From the NCBI GenBank assembly GCA_029962745.1, contig CM057157.1, positions 21,287,798 through 21,351,797 on the forward strand: a DNA stretch of 64,000 bases. The letters are read 5' to 3'. The stretch's first letter is position 1. The number at the start of each line of letters is the position of its first letter. The notes below the pieces were generated by a model. That model saw only the letters and a program-made list of their open reading frames with translations. It did no database searches and was not told where the DNA came from. Positions 44,826 through 55,971 of this stretch are shown here, piece by piece. The DNA comes from Echinometra lucunter (taxonomy: Eukaryota > Echinodermata > Echinoidea > Camarodonta > Echinometridae). Made by a program: the position numbers and the translations under genes.

Positions 44826-45549
44826 CTAAAAAAATTGGAAAAAAAAATACATGGCAGCTCAAAGGCTAAATTGCATGGATTTTACATTAAAAATTGGGTA
44901 CAACAGAAAATATGAAAAAATTCATGTTGAAATAATAGTTATACAATACTATGAGAAGAAAGGAAATAAGGGGAAATTAAGAAAGAGAGAGGGAGACGCC
45001 TAAATGTGAAGGGCATTTTGTGTCACAAATGATAAATCGAATATTAGTGAATTAGTTATGTCAACATGTAGTACATTCTGAAATCATGATATACAAAATT
45101 GTTAATGAATTTCCATTAGGCCTAAGGAAAGTGGAGAAGTGGTGGAAATGTATACAGCGAGATATATGAAGGAGGAGGAGGAGACAGCTAAAGTTTTAGG
45201 AATAAAAATATCTAACTGATTGATAGGGGTTCTTGATGGTAAACTAGCAATCTATCTCTACAAATCAATCATTTTGTCTTTATCTTTTCTCTGTTATCTA
45301 TCTGCTTTTTTGTTAGGCTGAGAAGATAGTAGAAAGTAGTCTATATTCTAGAGTCTGTTTGCTTTTGTATTTGGTAATATGAATGATAGGAGAGGACAGG
45401 GATTTACAAAGGGAGTAAAAGAGAGGGAGAGAGAGAGCGAGAGAGAAAAGCATTAAGTTTTTACAAACCTGAAAGGCAACTACGGTTGTACCATTTTCCA
45501 GTTTTGCCTAAGTGCCACTGCTCTCTCTCTCTAATTCTGAATCCCTTAA

Positions 45550-45946
45550 GCCCATTGTACACTATACATCCGTCTGAAAAATTTGTGATAGCATTTAATA
45601 TGAACATTCAAACATGTAAAATCTTAATGATCAAAGTTCCGAATAGTCGTATGAATACTGAAATTGAAATTCCAGACAATTGCGAGCTCCCTGTAGGAAT
45701 AAAAGCCAACTCAATTCTGAATCGGTTGCGTGGTAGCAATCTTGCATTTGGCTATGATTTGAAGACAATTTATCCTTTACTCCGACCAAAAGGCTTGCAG
45801 TTAACCAGAATTTCGATTTTAGCATTCCCATCATTATTCTGAACTTCAAATAAGATAATTTTACCCGTTAAAACTTTCATATTTAGTGCAAGATGCCATT
45901 TGTTTGAAAATCAGGTCACAGTCGGATCGTATAGTGTGCGAGGGGC
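45550..45946. mobile_element. 397-bp MITE with GCCC..ACACTATAC ends
   Basis: The left end GCCCATTGTACACTATACAT and right end (reverse-complemented) GCCCCTCGCACACTATACGA align for about 30 bp, followed by TCCGTCTG and TCCGACTG. Flanks are TTAA on the left and TTTA on the right, an imperfect possible duplication. A 118-codon plus-strand ORF and a 72-codon minus-strand ORF lie inside; neither resembles a transposase that I recognise. Confidence 0.8.
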
Positions 45947-46595
45947 TTTATTCTCAACTAACCCACTGAGTACCAAGCTGAAGATTAGTCTTGCTGGAGT
46001 CCATATAAAATGTGTTATATCAGAATCAAATCATAGCCAAAGGGTTAAAGGAGGAAAAAGCACTCTTAGATCTAGTGAAAGTGTGAAAAGATTTTGTGAT
46101 GTTTATTCAAGAAGTAGAGGATTTCCTTCCTTCTATTTTGCAGGTCTTGTTGAAGGTGTGAAAAATCAGCTCCATCTAAAGTAAGAGAGGTAAACCAGAG
46201 AAAGGTGAAAATTCCTGGACGGGTGCCCATTAGCTAGTGCTTGCTTCTTTGCTGCAATGCTCAAAGTAAGTGAAAGATTTGTATGACTTTGCAAAATATG
46301 AATTTTAACTGTGAATTAGTTGTACCAGATGTAATTTGCTTGGAGCGAGAAAGGCCTTAACATTGCATAGATGATATGATTTAATTCCCTTTTCACAGCA
46401 AACCGATTATGCTTCAGCAGCCATTACTAGTATTCCATTGCAATTTATTGAATAGATAGTTAATTCATCCAGTCAATTTCCACAGTGATGTGGGAACACC
46501 GAATTTGAAAACTTTTGTAAACTGCTATTTCTAATTTATGTGCTCTTGTGGACCCTTGTTCATGCTTTACGTTAGCATTCTAACAGACAATTTTT

Positions 46596-46942
46596 TCGTA
46601 ACATATTTTATTTCTACCACTTTTTTTCTCCCAATCATAATCCTTTGTAAATTTTGTAATTGTCTGCATTTATGTTCCTTATCACTTTGGATGATTGTAA
46701 ATATTGTAATTTGACCAGATTGTTCAATGAAAACATAAATACCAAAAAAAGTATTCCACTGTCACACTTCGTAACATATTTTATTTCTACCACTTTTTTT
46801 CTCCCAATCATAATCCTTTGTAGATTTTGTAATTGTCTGCATTTATGTTCCTTATCACTTTGGATGATTGTAAGTATTGTAATTTGACCAGATTGTTTAA
46901 TGAAAACATAAATACCAAAAAAGTATTTCATTGTCACACTTC
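46596..46942 (+). repeat. Near-identical 173-bp tandem duplication
   Basis: TCGTAACATATTTTATTTCT begins at 46596 and again at 46769; the two units differ at only a handful of positions over 173 bp (for example TGTAAATTTTG versus TGTAGATTTTG). The unit, with TTTGTAATTGTCTGC and AAAACATAAATACC, looks like AT-rich 3' untranslated or retroelement-tail sequence. Because the copies are adjacent and nearly identical, the duplication is recent or an assembly effect. Confidence 0.9.
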
Positions 46943-46975
46943 AAAAACAAATTAGATTCCCTAGACTAAACATTG

Positions 46976-47105
46976 TACAATTGAAACTCACTATAATGAG
47001 GACCTTTGAACCATGAAAACTACCTCGTTATATCGGGAATCTTGTTATATCAGGGTACAAAAACAAAAGAACATAAACACCTGGGACCAGCAAAATTTTC
47101 TTGTT
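46976..47105. mobile_element. Remnant of pogo-like element (CTATAATGAGGACC)
   Basis: TTGAAACTCACTATAATGAG, CTCGTTATATCGGGAATC and TTGTTATATCAGGG are repeated CGTTATATCGGG-type words that recall pogo/Tigger-type ends in many animals. Only one end is seen; it stops just before the TTAA element at 47140. Confidence 0.45.
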
Positions 47106-47139
47106 GCATCAGGAATCTTTTTGTATTGGAGCTCTTTAA

Positions 47140-47547
47140 CCCATTCGTGACAGAGGTCCACATTTTGTGGTTTGGCCTAATATCTTTTGATGCAAAGTCC
47201 TAAAAATCATACCAAATACATGAGCAGAAAGAGCAAAAAATTCTACACAAACTGTGCCCATTTTGGTTGTGTCAATATTCGTTGATTGATGCTGAAAATT
47301 TTTTAAAGGAAAATAAGCATTAAAATCCGTAAATTGGCAATGTGATAGAAAGTTTAAAATCACCATTTTCCCCTGCAAATTGGCAACTTTTTGACTTCTC
47401 ATCGTAATTTCTGTCAATTTATATTCATTTCAGATACATGACCTTTTTAAAGAAAAATGTAGCAATAAAATATAAATGTTGGTGTTGCCAATTTGAAGAA
47501 TAAAAGCTGATCAAATTAGGCTCTAAATAATTCCTGTCACAAATGGG
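47140..47547 (+). mobile_element. 408-bp piggyBac-like MITE, copy 1
   Basis: TTAA at 47136-47139 and 47548-47551 flank ends CCCATTCGTGACAG and (reverse-complemented) CCCATTTGTGACAGG. The copy at 50236-50646 is its inverted twin. The interior shares TTGCCAATTTG, CATTTTCCCCTGC and TGGGCACAGTTTGTG. TTAA duplication with CCC ends is the signature of piggyBac-type elements (established); no transposase is present. The 93-codon minus-strand ORF recurs partly in the other copy only because the DNA is repeated. Confidence 0.92.
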
Positions 47548-47598
47548 TTAAATCAAGCCTTAATCCTTAACGTAAATTGAAAATATGATCGCACTTCA

Positions 47599-47940
47599 AG
47601 CCCTTATCATAATTGTAAATATGACTTAATACAAATCAGACTAATGTAAAACAGAATATCTTTTTTTATTGGCCTACCGTATCCACCATGACATCCCTTG
47701 AAAAAAGAGCATTTAGGAAAATTTCTAGTGAATATTGATTTTAGTACTTTTGTTTGATTTAGCCCTTACCATATCTTGTAAATATGACCTAAAACAAATC
47801 AGACTAGTAAATGTGAGATGGAATGTCTTTTTTTTTTTTTTAAATTGGCTTACTGTATCCACAATGCCATACCTGGAAAAAAGAGCATTTTAGGAAAATT
47901 TCAAGTGAATATTGATTTTATTATTTTTGTTTGATTTAGA
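47599..47940 (+). repeat. Tandem duplication, period 162-178 bp
   Basis: AGCCCTTATCATAATTGTAA (47599) and AGCCCTTACCATATCTTGTA (47760) start two units sharing ACAAATCAGACTA, GTATCCAC, AAAAAAGAGCATTT and GTGAATATTGATTT. A longer T-run in unit 2 accounts for the length difference. Confidence 0.8.
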
Positions 47941-47950
47941 AGATTGTTTT

Positions 47951-48305
47951 AGTGTAAATGAAGTACATCTAACCATTATTTTGATAGTTGTAGTCTCACC
48001 ATCTTGAACAGCTCCCATATCTTCACAAAATGATGAGCAAGAGCCATATTTCATATTCATCCAAAAATATCTACACGCAATTGTATACTCTGTTGCCGAG
48101 CAACACAAAATGATGCTAACTAAGCCTATCCCAGCCAATCAGAGAACTTCAAATTAGATTTATTCTGAATTAACCATGTGTCATGTTCCATTCATTTGTT
48201 GCTCATCATTTTGTGAAGATATGTGAGGCGTTCAAGATGTTGAGACAAATACTCTCATGATTCGGTGATATAAACCCCATCCCCCCCCCCCCCCCCATTT
48301 ACACT
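47951..48305. mobile_element. 355-bp inverted-repeat element with AGTGTAAATG ends
   Basis: The ends AGTGTAAATG and CATTTACACT are exact complements. A longer inner inverted pair reads GTCTCACCATCTTGAACAGC..ATCTTCACAAAATGATGAGC (47996-48044) against the reverse of 48196-48247. A 16-C run (48281-48296) lies inside the right end and has probably expanded there. A CCAATCAGAGAA word is in the centre. Confidence 0.8.
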
Positions 48306-50235
48306 GAAAGTTAAGACTTATTCACAATTGATGTGGTTAAGGTGGTGATTTTTAAAGAAAAAAAAAGTCATATAAGCATGATGCGATTTACTTTTCTTTT
48401 GCTGAGTCTGCTGAGAAAGTGTGCCTTGAGAGAGCCCATAAATTTCGGTGCAGTGTAAAAGAGATATAAACTGTGTGGCTGGAGCTGACTATGCTGGAAA
48501 ATTTGATAAAGCCATGTTCAGGGTTCAGTGATACATGGAAATTGTGCTAAAAATATCAACATGCTCTGCTATCTCCATCGAAAAGAGGGCAAGTCCAAGC
48601 AATTTTGTCCCACGTGTTACCAAGCACATCTATGATTTTTGGGGTATCTCAAGATTGCAGTTAAGTATTTAACCCTCATGTTTGTACTAGAGCTTTTATC
48701 CAAACAAACACAAAGTGAAAGTGCATAAAAGAACTTAGTAAAATATAGCAGCTGAATAGCTTGGGGGGGGGGGAAGGGAAGTTAACCCCCCCTCCTAAAT
48801 GCTAGAAGAAAAAAAAGAAAATGATGACAGAATATAGGAAGAGAAGGAGCAGACAAGTAATGATGACAAAGAAACGTCTAAGCTTCCGTGCTTCACAAGG
48901 CAAGGAGAGGGGTACCCTTCCTCCTAGGGAGCGCGCAAATTTGCACGCTTCACATGCTCATTACCGCCACCCCTGAAACGAAATTCTGGCTACGTCGTTG
49001 AAGTATAGGGCACAAAATGACCAAATACTGTGGACTAGCACTTGTATGCTTTTCACTCATGTACCAGTACACTTCCAGAAGTTAGACAAAAGAAGTGGTC
49101 CGAAAAATTTGATCTCCCTCCCCCCCCCCCCAAAAAAAAAAATGGTTAAGGTGTTTATATATGGGTTTGAATGCAGTTTAAACAGCATCTCTGTATTCCA
49201 ATCAATAACATAGGATCCCCAAAGTTAGCCAGGGCGGCTAAAGCAATCATTTGAATTGTACGTGTGCCTTGTCAAAGGATTCCCATCCAAGGGCCCTCTC
49301 ATCTTACCACTTGCTTAATTTGCCAGTCATAGTTCCCTCGTTAGCACAAATGATGGAATTCCCTAAAGCAATATCTAGTCTGACACTCCAGGCTCTACCA
49401 AACATTTGCAGATTGAATGATGAGCTGATCTGAGTGACAGAAGGGAATTAACATGTTATTTTACAAAGTTTAAGTCCTTATGATTCCTGGCAGACAGAAA
49501 TTTATTTTGAATATCAAAACTAATTTTGCATGATTCAAATGCAATATTAACCCTAACCCTAAATCTGTGACAAATGAAACAGTTTTCACCAGAGTATATG
49601 TCAGGTACTGTTTTGTACTGTAGGAATTCCATTGTAAATATCGTGTAAGTGTGGGGAATGCAAAATTGAGGCTATCACTCAGATTTATCTAATCCTAGCT
49701 CATTCAGAGGTTCTGTTTGCTTTAGGTAAAACTTACATTATTTCATTCTTAAAATTTGCATATTTTTTTAGCATTCATTTGCATAATATTTGATTTGATT
49801 GGATTGATTGATATTCTTTATGATGGAGAGTCACCTTCCCCCTAAAATCACATCGGCAAGTTCTCTATTCCATTGCATGATCTAGGCCTATAGAATAATC
49901 AGTGCAAAGGAACCAGTCAAGATATCTGTCTTTGTATGACATCCACATGGCTAGGCACTGCATTCTTTCATTGATAGTGATAGGGAAATTGAAATGGAAA
50001 CGTTCCAAACCGCTTGAAGATGATCTGTCTGGGAAAGCAATTATCCAAGATTGAACCAGATTGAGTTGTTAACAGGTCAAGAGACATTCGCATCAATGAA
50101 ACCCTATTCACATGACGACGTACATTGTCCATGATTATTCCTGCTTGCAGAAGAAATAATGAGCAGTGTACAATTCAATATCGCTGAAGTCTGTTGTTGT
50201 ATAAGAGGTCTGGTAAAAATTTTAAAATGTGTTAA
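48306..50235. other. No gene recognised; one dispersed G-rich repeat
   Basis: At 48905-48998 an inverted relative of the 5527 repeat is present. G/C runs lie at 48763-48773 and 49120-49131. The part at 49230-49440 is less AT-rich but shows no splice-bounded frame. ATTTGATTTGATTGGATTGA near 49788 may be a retroelement tail. Confidence 0.45.
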
Positions 50236-50646
50236 CTCATTCGTGACAGGAATTATTGAAAGCCTAATTTGATCAGCTTTTATTCTTCAAATTGGCAACA
50301 CCAACCTTTTTTTATTTTATTGCTACATTTTTCTTATATAACGTCATGTATCTGAAATGAATATAAATTGACAGAAATTGTGATGAGAAGTCAAAAAGTT
50401 GCCAATTTGCAGGGGAAAACGGTGATTTTAAACCTTCTATCCCATTGCAAATTTAAGGATTTTAATGCTTATTTTCCTTTTAAAAAAATTCAACATCAAA
50501 CAACGAATATTGATGCAATCAAAATGGGCACAGTTTGTGTAGAATTTTTTGCTCTTTCTGCTCATGTATTCGGTATGATTTTTTAGGGGTTTGCATCAAA
50601 AGATATTAGGCCAAACCACAAAATGTGGGCCTCTGTCACTAATGGG
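50236..50646 (-). mobile_element. 411-bp piggyBac-like MITE, copy 2 (inverted)
   Basis: TTAA at 50232-50235 and 50647-50650 flank ends CTCATTCGTGACAGG and (reverse-complemented) CCCATTAGTGACAG. It is the inverted counterpart of 47140-47547, with scattered substitutions and short indels in T- and A-runs. The shared 72- to 93-codon frames differ by frameshift, consistent with non-coding repeats. Confidence 0.92.
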
Positions 50647-50944
50647 TTAAAAAGAAGAGGGAATTTTTTAGTCCCGCTTTATCTCCACAAAGTATTTGGC
50701 AAATGTGAACATTACAAAAGAAAGAACAAGCAAAAAGAAAATGGAATGTTTTTAAACTGCTTGTATTATAGTTTTGACTTTGACAATTGACACAGATTTT
50801 GCATCTATAGTCTTCAAATAGGCTCATGGACAAATGTTTCTACCTGACATCAGTCTTAAATAATATTATTGTCCAGTGTGACCATTCATGCAGAAATGAA
50901 GACCCCATTTGAAGGAGAAAGTGGTAAAAAATGGATAAGGCAAA

Positions 50945-51250
50945 GATTGAATTCAATTCATATTCAATTCAATTCAAGGTTTATTAAAAACATGAGTCAC
51001 AGCCCGTTGGCTGAATTGGTCATGTATACAATTAAGAGACTCATTACATATTTCAAACATTAAAAAACAGTTACATTTGTCAATACTGAAATAAGAAATA
51101 TGTAGTTCATAAGACAAGATTACTTAGGCATCGAAAATAAATAAACATAAGATAATACAAAATCAGAGAATTGGAGCGATAAAATATAAACAACAGAAAC
51201 AAAGGAGGAAGTTATAAAAGTACATGTCACGAAATACAAATTACGTACGG
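50945..51250 (-). mobile_element. Possible LINE 3' end (minus strand)
   Basis: ATTGAATTCAATTCATATTC and AATTCAATTCAAGG repeats (50947-50978) abut GGTTTATTAAAAACATGAGT. On the minus strand this is a 3' region with AATAAACC just before a TTGAATTGAA repeat tail, typical of truncated non-LTR elements. No coding part is present. Confidence 0.5.
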
Positions 51251-51554
51251 AAGTTTTTAAGAAGTCGTTATATGGATATTAGATAAAACTGATAAAATTT
51301 CCCTATTACATTTTGAAGAAAAAGAAAGAAATTACATAAATGATAAAACTTGATAATGAAATTGAATTTGTCACCTCCATCTTTTGCATGAAGATATTTT
51401 ATTTTGCTTCTCTCTTGAAGAGTTTGATGAATAAATGAAACAAAACAGAGAAGGCAAAAGTCAAAGAGGTAGAAAGAGAAGAAGATATGAGGAAATAACA
51501 ACATATCAAGAAATAAGAAGAAAAAAAGGAAACAGGACTAACTATGAGAGAATA

Positions 51555-52145
51555 GTGGACATTGGTTAACATTGTTATGATTTTAAAAAATCTTGTTTTG
51601 TTACTTGAAAATGGGATGAAGCCAGGGTAATAATATCCAAGTCCTTTGGAAGCGCATAGAGACGTTATATCATAATGTGATATGCGCTATACAAGAACTG
51701 TATATTATTATTATTATTATGAACATAAGGGTTACAGTGTAAAAATACCAGTCTGAAAGTTTCAAAGAATAATATCTACAGGAAGTATTTTTGATTATCA
51801 AAAATGTGAACCAATGTTTGAAAAATATACCAGGGTCGGTTGCACAGAATAGACATAAGGAGTGCGCATGCGCGTATGACTCACCTTACCGCACTGTGTG
51901 TATTGGCGTATCACGCCGCAGGAGGCACATAAGGGTATTTTTTAATTCGAGCAAAACGGTGCTCTTAGTTATTGTCTCATGAGAAGAAAAGTAATAAAAT
52001 CGCCATTTGCGTCTAACTTACACTTTTTCATTCCAAATTAGGATTGGTTTCAGGGTTTTTGAGTACAAATACAAGTACTCATACACATGTTTCATCTTAG
52101 TTTGAGAATTTTTATATCAGCTACTCACAAAGTTAGCCAATGCCT
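51555..52145 (-). mobile_element. 480-bp TTAA MITE, copy 2, interrupted by SINE
   Basis: Inverted relative to 27511-27988. The right end ..AATGCCT is followed by TTAA (52146-52149); the left end (GTGGACATTGGTTAAC) has lost its TTAA by mutation. It carries the GCGCATGCGC palindrome at 51864-51873. A 103-bp SINE fragment interrupts it after ATGGGAT (51617). Confidence 0.9.
51618..51720 (+). mobile_element. SINE 3' fragment nested in TTAA MITE
   Basis: TAATATCCAAGTCCTTTGG, AAGCGCATAGAGACGTTATA and GATATGCGCTATACAAGAAC followed by TATTATTATTATTATTAT match the 3' half of the SINE at 7235. The equivalent positions in the MITE copies at 62.2 and 27.5 kb read straight through ATGGGATAAACATAAG (or ATGGAATAAACATAAG), giving empty sites that define the insert. 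The tRNA head is absent. Confidence 0.9.
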
Positions 52146-52149
52146 TTAA

Positions 52150-53731
52150 ATTCCAGTAGATAGTTTTGCATCTGAGCATGACCCACACGATATGGAATAG
52201 TCATTATTGGCTTGAGATCATTCATTGATTTGCTAACATGACTGGGGCAGTCGCATCAATTAGTAGCCATTAGGATCGCTTTTCAGCCAAGACTCAGACG
52301 CACTAAATGAGTTATGCAGATGGGCCCATCGCGATTCAGTCAGGATTGGCTAAATCTTGTTTGCAGGCACAGAACCTCGTTAGCCAGCACAGAATCTATT
52401 TTTGTCATTTGGTGGCTTCAACATTTACTCTGATGATAATTGCTCTAGGCTTTACAGTATTTTTCCTTAAAAAGACTTTGCCCTTCAATTACTGATAAAT
52501 CCTTACATCATGATAAATTTGTTTATTATTTGTTTATTTCAAAGATCAATTCCTCTTTAAAATAATACCAAGTTTTTCGGGGTTTTTTAAAAATGATTTT
52601 GTCATGCCTGAATGAATATATGAATGGTACTAACTGCATTATAATAAAAGTAGTTAGCACACAAAATTAAGATTAATTTAATAACCTGAAATCACAAGAA
52701 AACAATAGATAGTGCTCTTTCAAGATGTTCATGTATTTTGTCAGTCAACATTTTTTGCAGATTCATAAGATTTGAGTCCTTATTTCACCATGAAGTTTGT
52801 TGATCCATATGACCCCTTCCCCTGTTAGCAAGGAGATGTTCAGTGAGTGGCTGTTTATTGTACTTGTTTGCAAATGACTTTCAGCTCTGCTAGTTTAACC
52901 CTTTGGTGACTGTAACCAGATGATCCCTGTATAAAGTCAATGGGAATATATAAGAATTCAGTAGTCGACGGGTCAAAATTAATATAATCGTCCTTCATGT
53001 CCCTAGTGGCATCATCACAAATGTGGATCATGAACCATTTTGGTATCGTTGTACTGTGATATTCCCATGCAACAATTTTTTTTAATTATTTATTTATTTC
53101 TCTTTTTTTTGTTTTTTGTTTGTTTTGTTTTGGGTTTTTTTTGCAACAAATTTTTTGTGTCTTAACACAGGGTAGACAATGCCGCATAGTGAGGACATTC
53201 ACTTTCACTAATATTGGCAATAAGCAATGGCTCCCTGTTAGGCAGATGAGTCAGGAGTATCCAATTTTCACTAACTATGTTTGACTAATGCAGGTGTTCA
53301 TCCTTAAGGGCCATCTAGTTATTTTAGAAAAGAGAGTGAATAGGCTTCTTTATGCCAATCTGGGTCATGAATGTTCAGATTTCAGAAGCTCTTTTTTGTC
53401 TTCATGCTATATTTATCCATGAATTGGCCTCATTTTGGCTTTCTGTATCTTTCTTCTCTCTCACTCCATCTCTCTCTCTCTCTCCTCTTCTCTGTTAATG
53501 TTCCAATGTTGTAAACTGCTAGATATAATGTATACCATACCCCCTCTGCAAATTCAGACTTCGTGTAATGAAGTGACATATGGATTTACTCAGAAGTAGA
53601 TTCTGTGCACATGGTTGTCTTGAAATCCCCATCAAAGAAAGTATTTTGATTTTTATTAGCCATCTGCAAACTTTTGGGACAATTGTAATCTGAAGTTAGA
53701 AGAATATCTACAATTTGGATTAAAGGGTACA
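52150..53731. other. No gene recognised; one small TTAA hairpin element
   Basis: TTAA at 52895-52898 precedes CCCTTTGGTGACTG; the right end, reverse-complemented, is ACCCGTCGACTACTG at 52972, a 74-bp relative of 44755-44825. A TC microsatellite lies at 53469-53484. Nothing else is supported up to the gap. Confidence 0.5.
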
Positions 53732-54231
53732 NNNNNNNNNNNNNNNNNNNNNNNNNNNNNNNNNNNNNNNNNNNNNNNNNNNNNNNNNNNNNNNNNNNNN
53801 NNNNNNNNNNNNNNNNNNNNNNNNNNNNNNNNNNNNNNNNNNNNNNNNNNNNNNNNNNNNNNNNNNNNNNNNNNNNNNNNNNNNNNNNNNNNNNNNNNNN
53901 NNNNNNNNNNNNNNNNNNNNNNNNNNNNNNNNNNNNNNNNNNNNNNNNNNNNNNNNNNNNNNNNNNNNNNNNNNNNNNNNNNNNNNNNNNNNNNNNNNNN
54001 NNNNNNNNNNNNNNNNNNNNNNNNNNNNNNNNNNNNNNNNNNNNNNNNNNNNNNNNNNNNNNNNNNNNNNNNNNNNNNNNNNNNNNNNNNNNNNNNNNNN
54101 NNNNNNNNNNNNNNNNNNNNNNNNNNNNNNNNNNNNNNNNNNNNNNNNNNNNNNNNNNNNNNNNNNNNNNNNNNNNNNNNNNNNNNNNNNNNNNNNNNNN
54201 NNNNNNNNNNNNNNNNNNNNNNNNNNNNNNN
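53732..54231. other. Assembly gap, 500 N
   Basis: Exactly 500 undetermined bases, so the length is probably a placeholder. The base strings next to the gap repeat: GGGTACA ends the left side and GGGTACA begins the right side. Two long ORFs that cross the gap are artefacts of translating N. Confidence 0.98.
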
Positions 54232-54310
54232 GGGTACAAGATCTTCTACAGAGATCTCTTCCCAGTTAAGTCTATGGGAATCTGAGAATTCAATAGTCAA
54301 AGGCTTAAAT
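54232..54310. mobile_element. Partial small TTAA-type hairpin element at gap edge
   Basis: TTAAGTCTATGGGAATCTG and AGAATTCAATAGTCAAAGG then CTTAAA match the right part of 44755-44825 and 52899-52972. The left part is cut by the gap or diverged (AAGATCTTCTACAGAGATCT is itself palindromic). Confidence 0.5.
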
Positions 54311-54447
54311 GCTGAAGATGGAAGGTGTTTTGTCATCCTAATTCCAGTTTCTGAGTACTTTCAGTAAGGGGAAAGTTACAGATTGTATGTGAAATTTGTT
54401 TTTCCTTGCCGAAGGGGGAGGGTGTTATACGGGGAATCGTACATTGT

Positions 54448-54526
54448 CTGTTTGGATGTTTGGAGCCAGAAGGGTGTTAACTCATATCATTTTCTACAGG
54501 CTTAACCCCCTTCTGGCTTCAAACAG
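54448..54526. mobile_element. Hairpin MITE, GCCAGAAGGG family, copy 2
   Basis: Left GTTTGGAGCCAGAAGGGTG and right (reverse-complemented) GTTTGAAGCCAGAAGGGGG mirror each other around a 25-bp centre. The left outer edge contains an 8-bp duplication relative to the 42725 copy (CTGTTTGGATGTTTGG). Confidence 0.7.
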
Positions 54527-55127
54527 AACTTATACCCAATTTGATACCTCAGTTGTATGTCCATGAAAAGAGTGAACACTTCTGGCATGAAAACTTGAAC
54601 TCATATAATGTTTTTAAAAAAAGGGTCTTGAATATTTCAGTAAAACTCCCACAGCTTTTCAAATCCTATTTTTCATGAGTGTGACAATATGCTAGAAAAA
54701 TCCTCACCCATGGGGCCCCCAACACCGTGTTTTTTATTTTCAACCTGTAATCTCCAAAGCTGCTGATCCTCAAAAAGAAAAGCCGAGTACAAGCCAACCA
54801 CATATTCATCCCCTGCTCTTGCACAAAAGCTGGCAAGGTCACAAACCATGTTCTCCTGACAGGATTGAATTATGTGTTGTTGTGTCGATAAATATTACGA
54901 TAAATATTGCGTGGGTTGGACTTAGATTATTTATGCTAGAGTCATCTTTTAACTTCCATAAAGTTTGCTGGAAGCCATTTGATTTGCTCTCTGAAGTTGA
55001 TCTTCACCCTTTTGAGAACATGTCTTAGGTGAGGTGGGTACCCTCCTACGTGTTCGTGTTGGATTTCTATAGGGAGATGACTCATCCGTTCTTGCGATTG
55101 TGTACTGTATTGATCTGTATTGGGCAA

Positions 55128-55560
55128 TGCTAGTCTTGAGGTGCAGACCCTCCAAGAAGTCAAGAAGCCCCACAGGATGTGTTTAGTGTTGCTTTTTGGA
55201 TATGTGTCTGATTATGTTCTATGAATTAGGCTGGAATGTAGCCTGTTTTTTTCCTTTTCACAATCTGTCAAGAACTTTCTAATGTATTTAATGTTTGCTT
55301 TTGGAAAGTTGTTTTCTATTTGACAATAACTAGTCTTAAAAGAAAACCTTACAAGAATAGAGAAACCCTTTGTGACGGCTTAGTGTCACCTTTTGTGTTT
55401 GCGTGTATGACTTCTTTCTTTGAATTACATGTAGAATATTGATTTTACATCCTGGGCAAGAAATCCTTTGAATGGGATTAGATCTCTTATTTTGAATGTC
55501 TTTTATTTCATGGGGCAGATCTAGTCTGAGAAGCAGACCCTTATCAAAACCAGGAAGCTT
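55128..55560. repeat. Degenerate three-copy repeat, about 195-bp spacing
   Basis: CTAGTCTTGAGGTGCAGACC (55129), CTAGTCTTAAAAGAAAACC (55330) and CTAGTCTGAGAAGCAGACC (55520) start similar segments followed by AAGAA..AGGAAGC-type words. Divergence is large. ORFs are not conserved among units. Confidence 0.5.
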
Positions 55561-55971
55561 TTCATGAAGTTTTTTGTTTGATGTATTCATATATTTTCCT
55601 CATAAATGATATGGAGCTTTTTTTAAATACAATTTTTGAAATATTTTAGGTGAAGAGGTTGTATTAGACAGTTTTCAAGCAATTGGGGAAATTTCCTTAT
55701 GGTTGTTATCCAGTTATTTGATTTTTTCTCTGATACTGATGTGTATGAAAACGAGCTATTCTTAAGCCTGTGTCAATTTTAAGTGGTTTTCTATCCATTT
55801 CAAGAACTTGCTTTTTAATAGATGAAGCATTTCCTCATCTGCCAGGAAGTCATCAGATCATACTCACTTTGTCACTTTCAAATTTGTTCAACATTTTACC
55901 TGCAAGAATGCCGTGTATCATTATTTGCATGTAAAAATTCATAAGGCTCAAGAACACAAGAACACTTTTAA

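Noticed and set aside
46144..46180. 37-bp exon between a strong acceptor and GTAAGAG
   Set aside because: The acceptor is good, but the piece is too short to judge, the other frames stop at once, and a second donor at 46266 is equally plausible.
53586..54336. Two ORFs of 217 and 226 codons on the minus strand
   Set aside because: Most of each is undetermined sequence across the 500-N gap; the frames are meaningless.
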